From Cardiocondyla obscurior (lineage: Eukaryota; Arthropoda; Insecta; Hymenoptera; Formicidae), in the NCBI RefSeq assembly GCF_019399895.1, contig NC_091883.1, positions 223,476 through 287,475 on the forward strand: a stretch of 64,000 bases of DNA. The letters run 5' to 3'. Of the stretch, positions 19,982-31,286 are shown piece after piece (positions within the stretch are counted from its first letter, which is position 1; each line of letters opens with the position of its first letter). A program made the translations under genes and the position numbers. Below the pieces are notes generated by a model. The model was not told where the DNA came from. It saw only the letters and a program-made list of their open reading frames with translations, and did not search any database.

Positions 19982-22471
19982 ACTTTCGTTTCCGACGGCG
20001 TAGTGAATGGATGGGTGTATGACAGTGTGCCTGTGGAAATAAGGTTTTGGGAAAGTTTTTAAGAAGTAAGAAGAGGGTGGTGGGCAGAAGGTGGGCGGGA
20101 GGGAAGGAGTAAGGAGGGGAAGTGGAGGGAATAGCGTGGGGAAAAGGCTGAGAGAGAAAATTGGGAAAACATAGGAGGTGAATTTTGAGGTTAGAAAGGC
20201 TTGGAATGAAGAACAAAAGCAGAGAGTTAAAACAAAGAAAGGGAGGAAGAAGAAAAGGGGAAGGGGACAAGGGGACAAAAAAGGACAAAAGAAAGGGCTG
20301 GGAGGAGGGTGGTTAAAGGGAAGAGAGTAGTAGTAAAAAAGAAAGTTAAGAAAATTGGGAATAAAAAGTAAAGGGAGTAAACAGAGCAGAGAGGTTAGAA
20401 GGAAGTGACAGATAGTAAAAGGTGAGGAAAAGAGAAGAGAAACTGGAATATAAAGAAAGGTTTTATAAGAAGAAAAAAGGATAAAGTGATAAGATGAGTG
20501 AAGAGAAAAGAGAAGAAATTGAAGGGATGAAAAACATGGAAGGAGAAAGTGAAAAAGGTGTAGAGCAAGGAGAGGAGAATAAAAGGAAACCTTGAAGGCC
20601 GCCGAAGGTGGAAGGCCTGATGAGGGAGAGAGCGAACAGCCTCCCCATCATGAAGGCATTCCAGAAAGCAGAAAAGAGAAAGGAGAGGCAAGAGGAAGGA
20701 GGAGAAAGGTATGGAAGGATTCAAGAGAAGTAATAGGGTGTTAAGATCGCCGATAAAGGACATGGGGGAAGAAGAAATGGGGAAGAGTATAGAAAGAAAG
20801 GATAAAGAAGGGGAAGAACTGGGGATGATAATGAAAGAAATGAGAGGCGGATTTGCTAGGATTCAAGAGCAGATGGAAGTGCTAATGGAGTGCAAGTTGA
20901 AAATCAGGAAGGAAATAGAGGAGTTAAGGAAGATGTGGAGGGACGACGAGGTGGTATTGGAGAAAAGAATAAGTGAGATTGAAAAAAAAGTAATGGAGAA
21001 GAAGGGTACAGAAGGGCTAGAGGGGGAGGGAGCAGAAGAGGTAAAGGGGAGAGTATTGAGTTTGGAAGAGAGAATGAGGATGTTGGAAATTGGTAAAGAA
21101 AGAGAAAGAAGGGAATGGAAGAAAAATAATTTGATTATAAGGGGCTTAAAAATAAAAGAAGAAAGTAAAGAAGAATTAAGGAAAAAGGTAGAAGAAATAT
21201 TTGAAGTGATTGGGGTAAAGGCGAGAATAATGGAAGTGAATAAGATAGGGGGGATAAATAAGGGAGGGTACGGGATGGTTTGGGTGAAACTTGAAAACTT
21301 TAAGGACAAAGTGGAAATAATGAAAAAAAAAGGAAAGTTAAAGGAAAGAACGGAATGGATAGGGGATGATATGACGGAATATGAGAGAAAGGTAGAATGG
21401 ATAATAAAAAGAGAGGCAGAGAAAAAAAAAGGGAAAGTAGTTAGGTGAAAATAGGGTATAAAAAAATGTGGGTGGATAAGGAATTCTGGATATGAGACGA
21501 AATGAAAGATGAGCTGAGAAAATGGACGGAAGTAAAGACAAGGGAAAAAGAGGAAGAAAAGAACAAAAAAAAAATAATGGTGGATAAAAGTAACATGAGT
21601 TTTTAGAGGAAAGCGAAAAAAGAGAAGGGGAAGAAAGTGGAATGGGTAGTGGAAGAAGTATGGAAAAAAAAAGGAGGAAGAAGAAGAAAAGAAAAGAGAA
21701 GTAAAAATGAAGAAAAGAAAAAAGAAAAGTGTAATGAGGGTAGGTTTTTGGAATGTGGCGGGGGTGGAAAATAAGGATAAAGATTTTTGGAAAAAATTAG
21801 AGCAGTGGGAGGTGATTTTTGTGTGTGAGACATGGCTGCAGGAAAAAGGATGGGGAAGGATCAAGAGGAAGCTACCAAAAGGATACAAATGGATATGGGA
21901 AGAAGCAAAGAAAAGGAATAGGAAGGGAAGAGCAATGGGGGGAATGATAATGGGATAGAGGAAAGAGTTTGAAGGGGAAAGAGAAAGAGAAATGGAGGAG
22001 ATAAAGGGGGTATTGGGTATAAAGATATGCTGGGGAAGGGTGAAATGGAAAATAAGAGGAGTTTATATTAGTGATAATATGGAGGAGGTAGCGGAAATGA
22101 TGAAAGAATGGATGGAGAAGAAGGAGGAAGAATGTAATTATCTGATAGGAGGAGATTTTAATGTGAGGACGGGAGGGGAGGGAAAAATTTGGGATGAATT
22201 TGTGGAGGAAAAGGGAGAGGAGAAGAAAAGAAGATCAAAGGATAATAAGATAACAGGGAAAAGTAGAAAATTATGTAAAATGTTGAAAGAGGAGGGGTGG
22301 GGAATTTTAAACGGATGTGTAAAGGGAGATGAAGAAGGAGAGTGGACATATACAGGGGGTAGAGGAGAAACAGTGATTGATTATGTGATTTGTAATGGAG
22401 AGACAAAAAGAAGAATTAAGGAGATGAAAGTGGGAGGAGAAGTAGATTTGGACCACCACCCAATAGTAATA
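19982..22471 (+). mobile_element. LINE fragment with ORF1 and endonuclease, no reverse transcriptase
   Basis: An 18-base sequence at 19964-19981 (ATGTAAATATAAAATATG) recurs at 22472-22489 with one difference, bracketing a 2.49-kb insert. The insert contains a 5' region, an ORF1 and an endonuclease domain, then stops. The top strand is extremely purine-rich throughout. LINEs are normally 5'-truncated; here the 3' half, with reverse transcriptase and tail, is missing while an apparent target duplication is kept. Confidence 0.75.
20494..21448 (+). pseudogene. LINE ORF1, coiled coil plus RRM-like region
   Basis: A first ATG at 20494 opens a Glu/Lys-rich N-terminus stopped by TGA at 20593-20595; the main open part is 20711-21448 (245 residues), so at least one stop and one frameshift separate them. 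Residues about 50-140 of the main part are heptad-like coiled coil (RKEIEELRKMWRDDEVVLEK). Next comes KKNNLIIRGLKIKEESKEEL and YGMVWVKLENFKDKVEIM, the pattern of an RRM-like domain as in L1/Tx1-type ORF1. The protein would coat LINE RNA. Confidence 0.7.
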
Positions 22472-22477
22472 ATGTAA
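21707..22477 (+). pseudogene. LINE ORF2 N-terminus: apurinic-like endonuclease domain only
   Basis: Two pieces in one frame (21707-21958 and 21992-22477) are separated by TAG at 21956-21958. Motifs of the endonuclease/exonuclease/phosphatase fold are clear: VGFWNVAGV, VIFVCETWLQ, YLIGGDFNVRTG, TVIDYVICNG and DLDHHPIVI at the end. This enzyme nicks the target for target-primed reverse transcription. The reading frame ends 6 bases into the right duplication, so the reverse transcriptase domain was never part of this insertion. Confidence 0.85.
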
Positions 22478-22489
22478 GTATAAAATATG

Positions 22490-22739
22490 TAATAAAGTAA
22501 TATTTAAAAAATTTTATTTTATTTTATTATTTTTGCCGAATGTATGCGCCGCTGTTCTTAATGAAATAAGATTTCCGCCGTTTCCTGATCTTGCTACGTT
22601 TGCATTTTAATTTTTCGGTATTATGGTCTCATCACCCGAGTGTAGTCTCACCATTAAATGTGCATTGAAAAAATGCATTCTTTTTGCATAAGCATTTTTT
22701 ATGCATCGCGATTATGCGACGAGCTCGTAGCTGCCAGTC
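22490..22739. other. AT-rich gap, no gene seen
   Basis: Sequence between the LINE and a short ORF. I see a T-rich stretch and no coding signal. Confidence 0.5.
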
Positions 22740-22942
22740 GTGAACGAAACGTATCGCGAGATGGATAAATGCAACTCGGTTATCCATCATATTTTTAATC
22801 GGGAGATAGGTGTAAAAAACGCTTTCAGTTCGGGCGGTTTGTGGTGCAACACGTACAAGAAAAATAATATCGCGCTTTTAAACGTGTATCAAGAGAACCG
22901 GTTGCACGACTACGTCCGAACAAGAAAAGTCGACAAAGTGGT
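22740..22942 (+). CDS. Short ORF of unknown origin cut by the BEL element
   Basis: ATG 22740 opens 68 codons to the BEL insertion at 22943. After the far target-duplication copy, the sequence from 30242 stays open in frame to TAG near 30423, so the pre-insertion ORF may have been about 127 codons with several Cys in its second half. I do not recognise it. It may be a further Polinton cargo gene or a chance ORF. Confidence 0.3.
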
Positions 22943-23481
22943 TGCTCGGACAAATTAAGTAATAAATAAAATTAAATATTTTAGAATTATAACGAAGAAA
23001 ATATAATACCGCGCGACCTTGTTAGGATGCCGATGATCGCGAAAAGTAAAAACATGTAATATAAAATACAGACGAGCGAACAATGGCGATAATAAACACA
23101 ACTAAAAACCGACATTTGCAAACGAACAATAAAACGATCTAACGTTTGAACTTAACGGACGAACGGTAACGAATTACCGACGAAAAAATACTTTGTTAGC
23201 GCGAGTATAAAAGGATGTAAATTTGAAAGCGCGTTCAGTTCGCACATTTTGTCACGAGTAAGACCACGTCATTATCTGTCAACGAATTTAATTCTTTGTA
23301 CGTGGGGACGATCGCTGGTCTGTAGCGATCTAAACTTAGGGTCAAGCTCAGAGCATTGGGCCGATTGCTCAATTTTAATAAAAAACGGTTTTTCAACGAG
23401 GACGACGCTGAGGCTATTAAATTGAATTCACCATCCCATCAATTTCCTCGCGAAACCGAGTTGTCAGGTGACGACGAAACA
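22943..23481 (+). repeat. BEL 5' LTR
   Basis: It starts TGCTCGG (the 3' copy has TGTTCGG) and ends GAAACA. TATAAAAG at 23206-23213 is the likely core promoter, 263 bases in, with a same-placed copy in the 3' LTR. A short ORF beginning MGRLLNFNKKRFFNEDD starts in both LTRs but is not evidently a gene. Confidence 0.93.
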
Positions 23482-23482
23482 T

Positions 23483-23500
23483 TGGTTCTTCGAGCCGGAT
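23483..23500 (+). other. BEL primer-binding site, tRNA-Tyr-like
   Basis: TGGTTCTTCGAGCCGGAT starts one base after the LTR and is complementary, with one mismatch, to the 3' end of insect tRNA-Tyr (tRNA sequence from memory). Confidence 0.65.
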
Positions 23501-23754
23501 CCAGCACGGAAAAGGAGCGACCCGTGGACGACTGCAGATCGGGCGGCGGACGCTGCGGCAAGGAGATTGAAGGCATCCTGGACGCAGGAGTGACAGGACG
23601 AACAGTCGGCAGAGACGAGCGGAGAGACGACCACCGCTGACGAGAAGGACGACTGCAGAAAATGGTGAGCTGCAAACGTTCCGCACCGGACAGAGTAATT
23701 TGTTGTAAATTTGTGCTCAGCGGTCGCGTAGAGTAGTATATTTTTTTTTTCGTT

Positions 23755-26700
23755 ATGTCGAATCCCGAAAGAGAGACAAGTGCGACCACGAGCGCGGCCA
23801 GCATGCGAGCGGCCGTCATGGCTAAGAATTTAGCCACATATAGAAAGCGGCGCGGAACAATCAAAGCGGCGTGCACGCGGATTGAGAAATATTTAGAGTC
23901 ATTGCGAGCGATAGATGCGGACGCGCGAGTGCAACTAGAAGAAAGACGGACGTGATTAGATATGTATTGGAAGGAGTTCAATGAATTGCACACGGCAATG
24001 GAAGACATTGACGAGTCAGAGGTACCCGAACGGGAACAGTTTGAAAATGCATTTTACGCGCTGACCGCAAAATTAGTAAACGCGATTCGGTTAGTCGGAG
24101 CGGAGGCGTCCCCGCGAATGTCGCCGTCGGAATTGTCGATAGGCGGGAGCGGTGCGTACGGTAGCGGAGGGATGTCAAATATCCGTGTTCCGAGATTGAA
24201 TCTTCCTACATTTTCGGGTCGTTATGACGAATGGTTCCCGTTTCGCGATACATTTCGGAGCGTGATTCATGAAAACGCGACCATTCCGAAGGTCCAGCGG
24301 TTTCAATATTTGCAATCGACTTTGACGGGCGAGGCGAGAACGATCATTGAGTCGTTAGAAATTTCGGAGCAAAATTACGACATCGCGTGGAATATGCTCC
24401 GCGAACGGTATGACAACGAATGTTTAATTGTATATACCCATATACGGGCGATGATTGAACTGCCTAGCATGCAGCGAGAAAATGCGACGGATCTCCAGCG
24501 CATGACTGATGGGGTAAATCGACATCTGCGAGCGCTCGTCGCAATGAAAAGAAGCGCCGACCGATGGGATGATTTGCTGGTTTATATTTTGGGATCAAAA
24601 TTAGACAGTGTCACACGTCGAGAGTGGCACGCGTCATTATCGGGGTCGACGCTGCCCACCATAAAACAATTCACTGAATTTTTGATGCAACGCGCTCTCA
24701 TACTGGAGTCGATCTCGCGGCGGGACGCGCCGGGGAGCGGGCGTGGAGAGGCGCGCCCGCGACCAGGTCAGGAGGGCAGACGACGCGCGTTAAACGCAAT
24801 CGCGAGCGGTATGAAATGCGAGTATTGCTGGGGCGATCATTCGGTGTACGCGTGTCAGGCGCTCATCGCGATGTCTGTTAGTCAACGCATAGCTGAAATA
24901 CGAAAGAAACGTTTATGCTTGAATTGTCTGCGGTTGTCGGCCCATCGTGCAATGCAGTGCCCGGCCGGTAGTTGTAGATTGTGCAACTTAAAACATCATT
25001 CGATGTTGCATCTGCACCGGGAGCATTCGGGGGAGTCAAGCGTGAGTGGGTCGACGGCGACGCCGGTCGTCGGCGATCAAGCGACCGGCCTAAACGGGGC
25101 GACGGCGTTGACGGCTCGTGGATCGGTCGGTGGGGGGACCTCCGAGGTCTTCCTCTCAACGGCATTAATATATATAGTAGACCAAAATAAAAACAAAAGA
25201 GCAGCATGCGCGTTGTTAGATTCAGGATCGCAAGCGAATTTCATAACGGCAGGATTGGCGAATGCGTTGAATTTAGAGTCGCGGTCAGTAGACATAACGT
25301 TATCGAATGTCGGGAAAATAACAACTCGCTCGACTCGCGCGGCATGGGTTTAGATGCAGTCGCGCACGGAGTCGTTCACCGCGGAGATTGAATGCATTAT
25401 CACCGATAGAATTACTGACAAAATACCGACAATTACGGTGGGGCGCGGTAGAGTCGATGTGCCGGCGGGCGTGCGACTTGCGGATCCGCAGTTTTGGCGG
25501 GCCGCAGACGTTGATATGTCGATTGGCGCGGAACTATTTTGGGAGCTGATCTGTGTCGGACAGATCAAGGCCACTCAGCGTCATCCGACGCTGCAGAAGA
25601 CGCGGCTCGGTTGGGTGCCGTCCGGCAGGGTTGCGGGCCCGCCGGGCGTCGTCGCGAGGGACGGCGCGTTTCACGCCTCGATCACCGCGCGCGTATTAAA
25701 TGACAATGTAAAGAAATTTTGGGAGATAAAGGAGATTATGGGTCCTCATCGCGGCACGGCAGACGAGCTGGAGTGCGAAGCGCACTTTGATAAAAACGTA
25801 CAAACGAGTGCGACGGGACGATACATGGTGCAACTGCCCCTGAAAAAAAAATTAGCCGAATCATTGGGAGAATCGCGCGAGATAGCGACGAAAAGATTTT
25901 TGAATTTAGAGTAGCGTCTGACACGAGACACGCGTTTTTGAGAGTTATATATTACGTTTATGAGAGAATACGAGCATTTGGGCCACATGCGAGCGGTGTC
26001 GGCATGCAATATCGAGAAACCGGGAGCAGTCTACTTATCGCATCACGGGATATTCAAGGATAACGGACCGGATGCAAAGTTACGAGTAGTTTTCGACGCG
26101 TCGTGCAGAACGAGTACCGGGGTGGCGTTAAACGACGCGTTGATGAAGGGGCCGACAATCCAGCAGGATTTAATTTTGATTCTGCTGAGATTTCGAACAT
26201 TTGCATATGTCTTTGCGGCAGACATAATTAAAATGTACTGGCAAATTCTCTTGCACAATGAAGATGTTCATCGGTAAAGGATTTTGTGGCGGGAAAATGC
26301 GGATTCGCCGTTGTCAACGTACGAGCTGCGGACGGTCACCTACGGTACGAGAACGGCACCGTTTCTCGCGACAGCGTGCTTAAGACATTTGGCGCGAAAA
26401 TACGCCGGACGATACCCGGTCGGATTGGAGCATATCCTGAAGGGGTTCTATGTAGACGACGTGCTCACCGAAGCCGACACCGTAGCGGATGCAAAACGAG
26501 CGCGCGACGAAATTATTCAAGTGTTAAAACTCGGGCGATTCGAGTTGGACAAATGGGTGTCCAACTGCGAATCCTTAGTTCCGGGACGCGTCGGTCGGGG
26601 CGAGCGGGCCGTAACATTTGATTGAGAGCAAACCACGAAGGTCCTCGGAATATGGTGAGACTCGGCCGTCGACGAATTCCGTTTTAGCGGAGACGACGAA

Positions 26701-29576
26701 ATTAATCACAAACTCGTTACTAAGCGTATCATGCTAGCAGAAATCGCGGGACTGTTTGATCCGATGGGCTTTCTGGGACCGATGATCGTTGTCGTCAAGG
26801 TCCTGCTACAGGAAACATGGCAGCAAAAAATAGATTGGGACGAATCTCTGCCGCAAGAAATTTATCAACGATGGGTGGAGTTCCGATTACAACTAGCTTA
26901 TTTAAAAGGGATACACATACCGCGGTGCGTAAATAGCGCGGGTGCTAGCGACGTACAAATTCACGGCTTCTGCGACGCGAGCGAGAAAGCGTATGGTGCT
27001 TGCGTATACGTAAAAGCGAGCACATCAGTCGGACGGCCCGAAATAACGTTATTGGCATCGAGATCGCGAGTAGCGCCAGTCAAGGCAATATCGCTGCCTC
27101 GCTTAGAACTGAGTGCGGCAAATTTGTTATCCGAACTGATGCAAAAGATTTGCGCGGCGTTTAAAAATAAAAAATGTAAAAAATATTTGTGGACGGATTC
27201 GATGATTGTCTTGCATTGGATCTCGTCACCGTCAAAAAAGTGGAACGCTTTCGTCGCGAACAGAGTCGGCGAGATTCAACGGCTGACGGAGATCGCGAGC
27301 TGGCGGCACGTGCCGTCGGCGGAAAATCCCGCCGACATATTATGGCGCGGCAAAGACTTAAGAGAACTAGCACGTGACAGTCTTTGGTGGAGCGGGCCGG
27401 AATTTTTACGTTTGCCGGTCGAGCGGTCATAGGAGCGATTAACACGGCGGGCACCGAGATGTCTGAGCAAAAGCGAATTGTTGCGGCGTCGACCACAATA
27501 AAACTAGCGGTTGTGCAAATGTTAATTGAGCGCATCTCAAGCATAGATAAAATCACGCGGATTATTGCATATTGCCTGCGATTCAGGCGAATTAAGCGGA
27601 ACGGCGGGGACGCGACAATTTGTCCCGATGAAATGCGAGAGGCCCAAGACATAATAGTTCGGTGTGTACAGCGCGAAGCGTTCGCGGAGGAATACGCGCT
27701 ATTAACCGAAAGACGAGCATTATCGAAGTCTAGCAATATTTTATCATTGACTCCGTTTATTGACAAAGGCGGTATAATGCGTGTAGGAGGCCGGTTAAAA
27801 AATTCTGCGATACCGTACGATACACGGCACCCGATGCTGCTGCCGAAAAACCACGAGCTCACAAAGCGAATAATTAAAAAAGAACATATAGACGCGTTGC
27901 ACTCGGGCGTACAAGGAACGCTGGCCGCGGTTCGACGGCGTTTCTGGCCGATTGCGGCGACCTCGGCTGTGCGGGGAATAATTAGAAATTGCATGACCTG
28001 TGTCGGATATTCTGCTGTTGCGTGCGGCATCGCGTACAGAGAGTTTGGCGGGCCGGCTCTCGCTCGTTATTTTTAGCGCCGAGCAGCTGATCGCGACCCG
28101 CTGTCAGGCCCCGAGCGCGTGCCACGGTGTATCGAACGGTGCGCTGTGTTATGATCCAGCGGCGCATTGTGCTGGATCACGATCGCGCGATTGTTCAGCC
28201 AATGCCAAGGCCGAGCGATCGCTATTGCCTTTTTTGGGCATTACCGCAAATTCGCGAGCAGTTTCGGAGAAGGAATGCCCGGGAACGGTAGCGAGCGAAA
28301 AGGCGTCGAAGCAAGCGTATCGTTTATTGCGGGAGCTCCGAATTCGGAAAAGAAAAGCGCGAGAATTATCGGTGTCGTGCGAGCGTATCGCGAGACCGTA
28401 AAGTTGCGAGCGAAGGTTTTGCCGCGCTGGCGAAACGGCGTGATTTGATTGTAAATAGTGTACATAAACTGTGATTAAAGTGTCCGTTCAACTTTACGTT
28501 TTTTTGTTCTTTCATTGTGTAACGCGCGCGAAGTATCCTTAAGAAACAACCTGCTTTAAATACAAGCCAAGAGCGGCACAAATGGTGATGGCAGATTTGC
28601 CTGGAAACCGTGTGACGATCATGCGACCATTCACGCACACCGGGGTCAATTACGCGGGTCCAGAATTAATAAAGGAAGGAAAACGACGAAACTCACGATT
28701 AGGGAAGGCGTACATTGCCGTGTTCGTATGCTTTACAATAAAGGCAATACATCTCGAATTGGTAACAGATTTGACGACGGAAGCGTTTTTAAGAGCGTTT
28801 AAGCAGTTTATAGCGCGGAGAGGGAAACCGACTTGCATGTACTCGGACAACGGGACAACTTTTGTAGGCGCAAATAAAGAGTTAAAAGATCTGCATGACT
28901 TTGTATACGACAAACAAACGCAAGTTCTAACGCGTCAATTCCTATGCGAACAAGAAATAGGTTGGAAATTTATACCGCCGCACGCACCTCATTTCGGAGG
29001 ATTGTGGGAGGCGGCGGTTAAGTCCATAAAAACGCACATGTACCAAATCTTAGGACATGCGCATCTGACGTATGACGAGTTATACACGGTCTTCTGCGAA
29101 ATAAAGGCAGTATTAAATTCAAGACCGCTCGCGCCGCTGAGCACAGATCTCAATGACTTGACTTGTATTACGCCAGGGCATTTTCTTGTCGGTGCGGCCC
29201 TGTGCAGTTTCCCTGTTGCAGATCTGCATGATATAGCGGAGGCACGGCTGTCGCGATGGCAGCGGGTGAAACAGCTCCGGCAACAGTTCTGGTCGCGATG
29301 GAGCAGGGAATACATACACACGCTAATGCAGCGAACCAAATGGCGCGAGCAGAACGGACCAAACATTCACGAAGGGCAACTGGTGCTTGTGCAGCAGCCC
29401 GGGCTGGGACCGCTGCTGTCGACGCTGGGAGAATAATCAGAACCCATCCGGGGCCTGACGGAATCGTTCGAGCGGCCACGTTGAGAACGAGAGGAGGAGA
29501 AGTGACGCGACCGACGGTCAAACTTGCGGTGCTCCCGTTCGAAGGAAATGCACATGTTAAACGCGACGCGAACTAA
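23755..29576 (+). pseudogene. BEL/Pao gag-pol polyprotein, many stops and a nested solo LTR
   Basis: One frame from ATG 23755 runs to about 27425 with in-frame stops at 23953, 25351, 25912, about 25939, 26275, 26623 and about 26656. It then shifts. Domains: gag with three Cys/His knuckles (CEYCWGDHSVYAC, CLNCLRLSAHRAMQC, CRLCNLKHHSMLH; about 24815-25015); protease ALLDSGSQANFI (about 25210); reverse transcriptase with FDASCRTSTG and FYVDDVLTEAD (about 26090-26475); RNase H GFCDASEKAYGACVY (about 26965); integrase zinc region (about 27880-27995); core from 28554 including YSDNGTTFVGAN and HFGGLWEAAVKSIK; and a C-terminal THPGPDGIVR...TRPTVKLAVLP in another frame (29427-29576). The number of stops shows a dead copy. 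Confidence 0.92.
28001..28548. mobile_element. Solo LTR inside BEL pol, TSD ACCTG
   Basis: The 548-bp insert starts TGTCGG, ends GAAACA, and has ACCTG at 27996-28000 and 28549-28553. Integrase similarity stops at its left edge and resumes at its right edge. TG...CA with a 5-bp duplication fits a BEL/Pao or copia LTR; it does not match the host BEL LTR. Orientation is not determined. Confidence 0.82.
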
Positions 29577-29697
29577 TAATTAATGTATACGTAAAATGAC
29601 ACGAATAAAAAGAAAAAAAAATCGGTTGATACCATCGTGACGTAAACACCTTCGCGATTCGTAACTATTGAAGGGAGTCCCTTCAAGGGGGGCGGGG
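29577..29697 (+). other. BEL 3' untranslated region and polypurine tract
   Basis: AAGGGGGGCGGGG at 29685-29697 directly precedes the 3' LTR and is the expected plus-strand primer tract. Confidence 0.75.
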
Positions 29698-30236
29698 TGT
29701 TCGGACAAATTAAGTAATAAATAAAATTAAATATTTTAGAATTATAACGAAGAAAATATAATACCGCGCGACCTTGTTAGGATGCCGATGATTGCGAAAA
29801 GTAAAAACATGTAATATAAAATACAGACGAGCGAGCAATGGCGATAATAAACACAACTAAAAACCGACACTCGCAAACGAATAATAAAACGATCTAACGT
29901 TTGAACTTAACGGACGAACGATAACGAATTACTAACGAAAAAATATTTTGTTAGCGCGCGTATAAAAGGATGTAAATTTGAAAGCGCGTTCAGTTCGCAC
30001 ATTTTGTCACGAGTAACACCACGTCATTATCTGTCAACGAATTTAATTCTTTGTACGTGGAGACGATCGCTGGTCTGTAGCGATCCAAACTGAGAGTCAA
30101 GCTCAGAGCATTGGGCCGATTGCTCAATTTTAATAAAAAACGGTTTTTCAACGAGGACGACGCTGAGGCTATTAAATTGAATTCACCATCCCATCAATTT
30201 CCTCGCGAAACCGAGTCATCAGGTGACGATGAAACA
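29698..30236 (+). repeat. BEL 3' LTR
   Basis: Same length as the 5' LTR with about 19 differences. The TATAAAAG box is at 29961-29968. Followed by the target duplication GTGGT. Confidence 0.93.
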
Positions 30237-30519
30237 GTGGTTGTAGATAGGATCCCAAGAGTTGGCGACGACGGGGCCTATATCGTCGATAAGCGTCTTG
30301 TCACGTCGTGCTGCGTCTCGGGGAACACTACGCATTGTTTTACTCTCGCCGCAGATACCTCGATTCTACGACGCAAGCCGTTCTCCTTATTTATTTTTGA
30401 GCCTACCTGCATACACCGACAATAGCTCGGGAATTGGCGAGAACGTCACTAATTTTGTTTGGGATGGAATCAGAGTTATAGCAAATAAAATTGGAATTGA
30501 ATTACATTAAAATAATTGT

Positions 30520-30966
30520 TTATTTATTGTATTTCTTACAGACAAAGTTTTCTTGTAATTTAATTAATTGATTAAACAATGAGTCTATCTGCTTTTTGTG
30601 TTCAATCTCAAAAGAGGATTTAGAGGTAATCGATGATGAACTGTTAGAGTTTTCATTTATTTCTATAAATTCGAAGATCTCTTCGACTTCTGGTGTGGGT
30701 GATCTTGGGGTGTCTAAGATAGGAGGAGTTTTAGGAGTGTCTGGAATAGGAGATTCGTCTAAAGTTAAATCTATTGTGTTTATTACTGGCGGAGTCGGTG
30801 GTCGCAAAGTTCGCCGAAATTGTCGTATTTGCAAATGTGTTAGGAATATTCCGCTTTCAATAGAGATTATTTTTGGTTTCGCTTTTTCTGCCGCTGCTTT
30901 CCTTTTCAAGAATTCTATCCGGGCGCGTTTACGTTTGCCGGCTCTGTGCTTTGGATTCCAGACCAT
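30520..30966 (-). CDS. Small protein with SUMO-interaction-like motif, function unknown
   Basis: The open frame gives 148 residues. The N-terminus is basic (NPKHRAGKRKRARIEFLKRK), possibly a nuclear localisation signal. The middle has NTIDLTLDESP, which fits a SUMO-interaction motif (hydrophobic core followed by acid and Ser). Then come proline-directed SP/TP repeats (PDTPKTPPILDTPRSPTPE), a Ser-rich stretch and a C-terminal possible coiled coil. I do not recognise it. It is undamaged and has biased, protein-like composition. It could be a Polinton-derived regulatory protein or an unrelated host or element gene. Confidence 0.45.
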   Translation of the reverse strand: MVWNPKHRAGKRKRARIEFLKRKAAAEKAKPKIISIESGIFLTHLQIRQFRRTLRPPTPPVINTIDLTLDESPIPDTPKTPPILDTPRSPTPEVEEIFEFIEINENSNSSSSITSKSSFEIEHKKQIDSLFNQLIKLQENFVCKKYNK

Positions 30967-31286
30967 CTAAGGTAAAAGGGAAAAAGACATGATAAGCGAT
31001 TTTAGCAATTAAAATGCTCACGCTTGTGGATAATGTTGTGGAGTGTTGCGAAGGCGGCGGTGTAGCAGATGAATATTAACGCCTTAGCTTGAGAGCGGAA
31101 TAGCTATTGCTAGCTTTTGCTGGTGTAAGTGTAGTGTAAAGTAAGTGTAATTTGTGTTTATGTAAAGCGGTATGGCCGCTTGTGTCAGTGTAATAGAATG
31201 AGGAAGAAAAATGGAAATTATAGAAAGGACTTGATCATCGGAGCAATCGCTTGTGGCGCAGTGCTTGATTCTTCGTGTTACGGCAC
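30967..31286. other. Intergenic gap, probable upstream region of the small leftward gene
   Basis: Contains short TGTAAGT/GTGTAA repeats at about 31119-31150. I see no gene and no clear TATA box. Confidence 0.4.

Larger units (their letters stand above)
22943..30236 (+). mobile_element. BEL/Pao LTR retrotransposon, full-length but decayed, TSD GTGGT
   Basis: Two 539-bp LTRs (22943-23481 and 29698-30236) bracket a tRNA-Tyr-like primer site, gag, protease, reverse transcriptase, RNase H, integrase and a polypurine tract. GTGGT flanks both ends (22938-22942, 30237-30241). By eye the LTRs differ at about 19 positions (about 3.5 percent). A solo LTR interrupts pol at 28001-28548. Confidence 0.95.

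Noticed and set aside
20863..21888. 341-codon minus-strand ORF, Ser/Phe/Pro-rich
   Set aside because: Shadow of the purine-rich LINE strand; the opposite frames hold recognisable ORF1 and endonuclease motifs.
23356..23640. ORF starting MGRLLNFNKKRFFNEDD, repeated at 30111
   Set aside because: It begins inside both BEL LTRs and diverges past the LTR end into unrelated sequence, so it is not a single protein family member; possibly a leader peptide but unsupported.
27161..28030. 289-codon minus-strand ORF
   Set aside because: Opposite to BEL RNase H/integrase coding sequence, no recognisable features.
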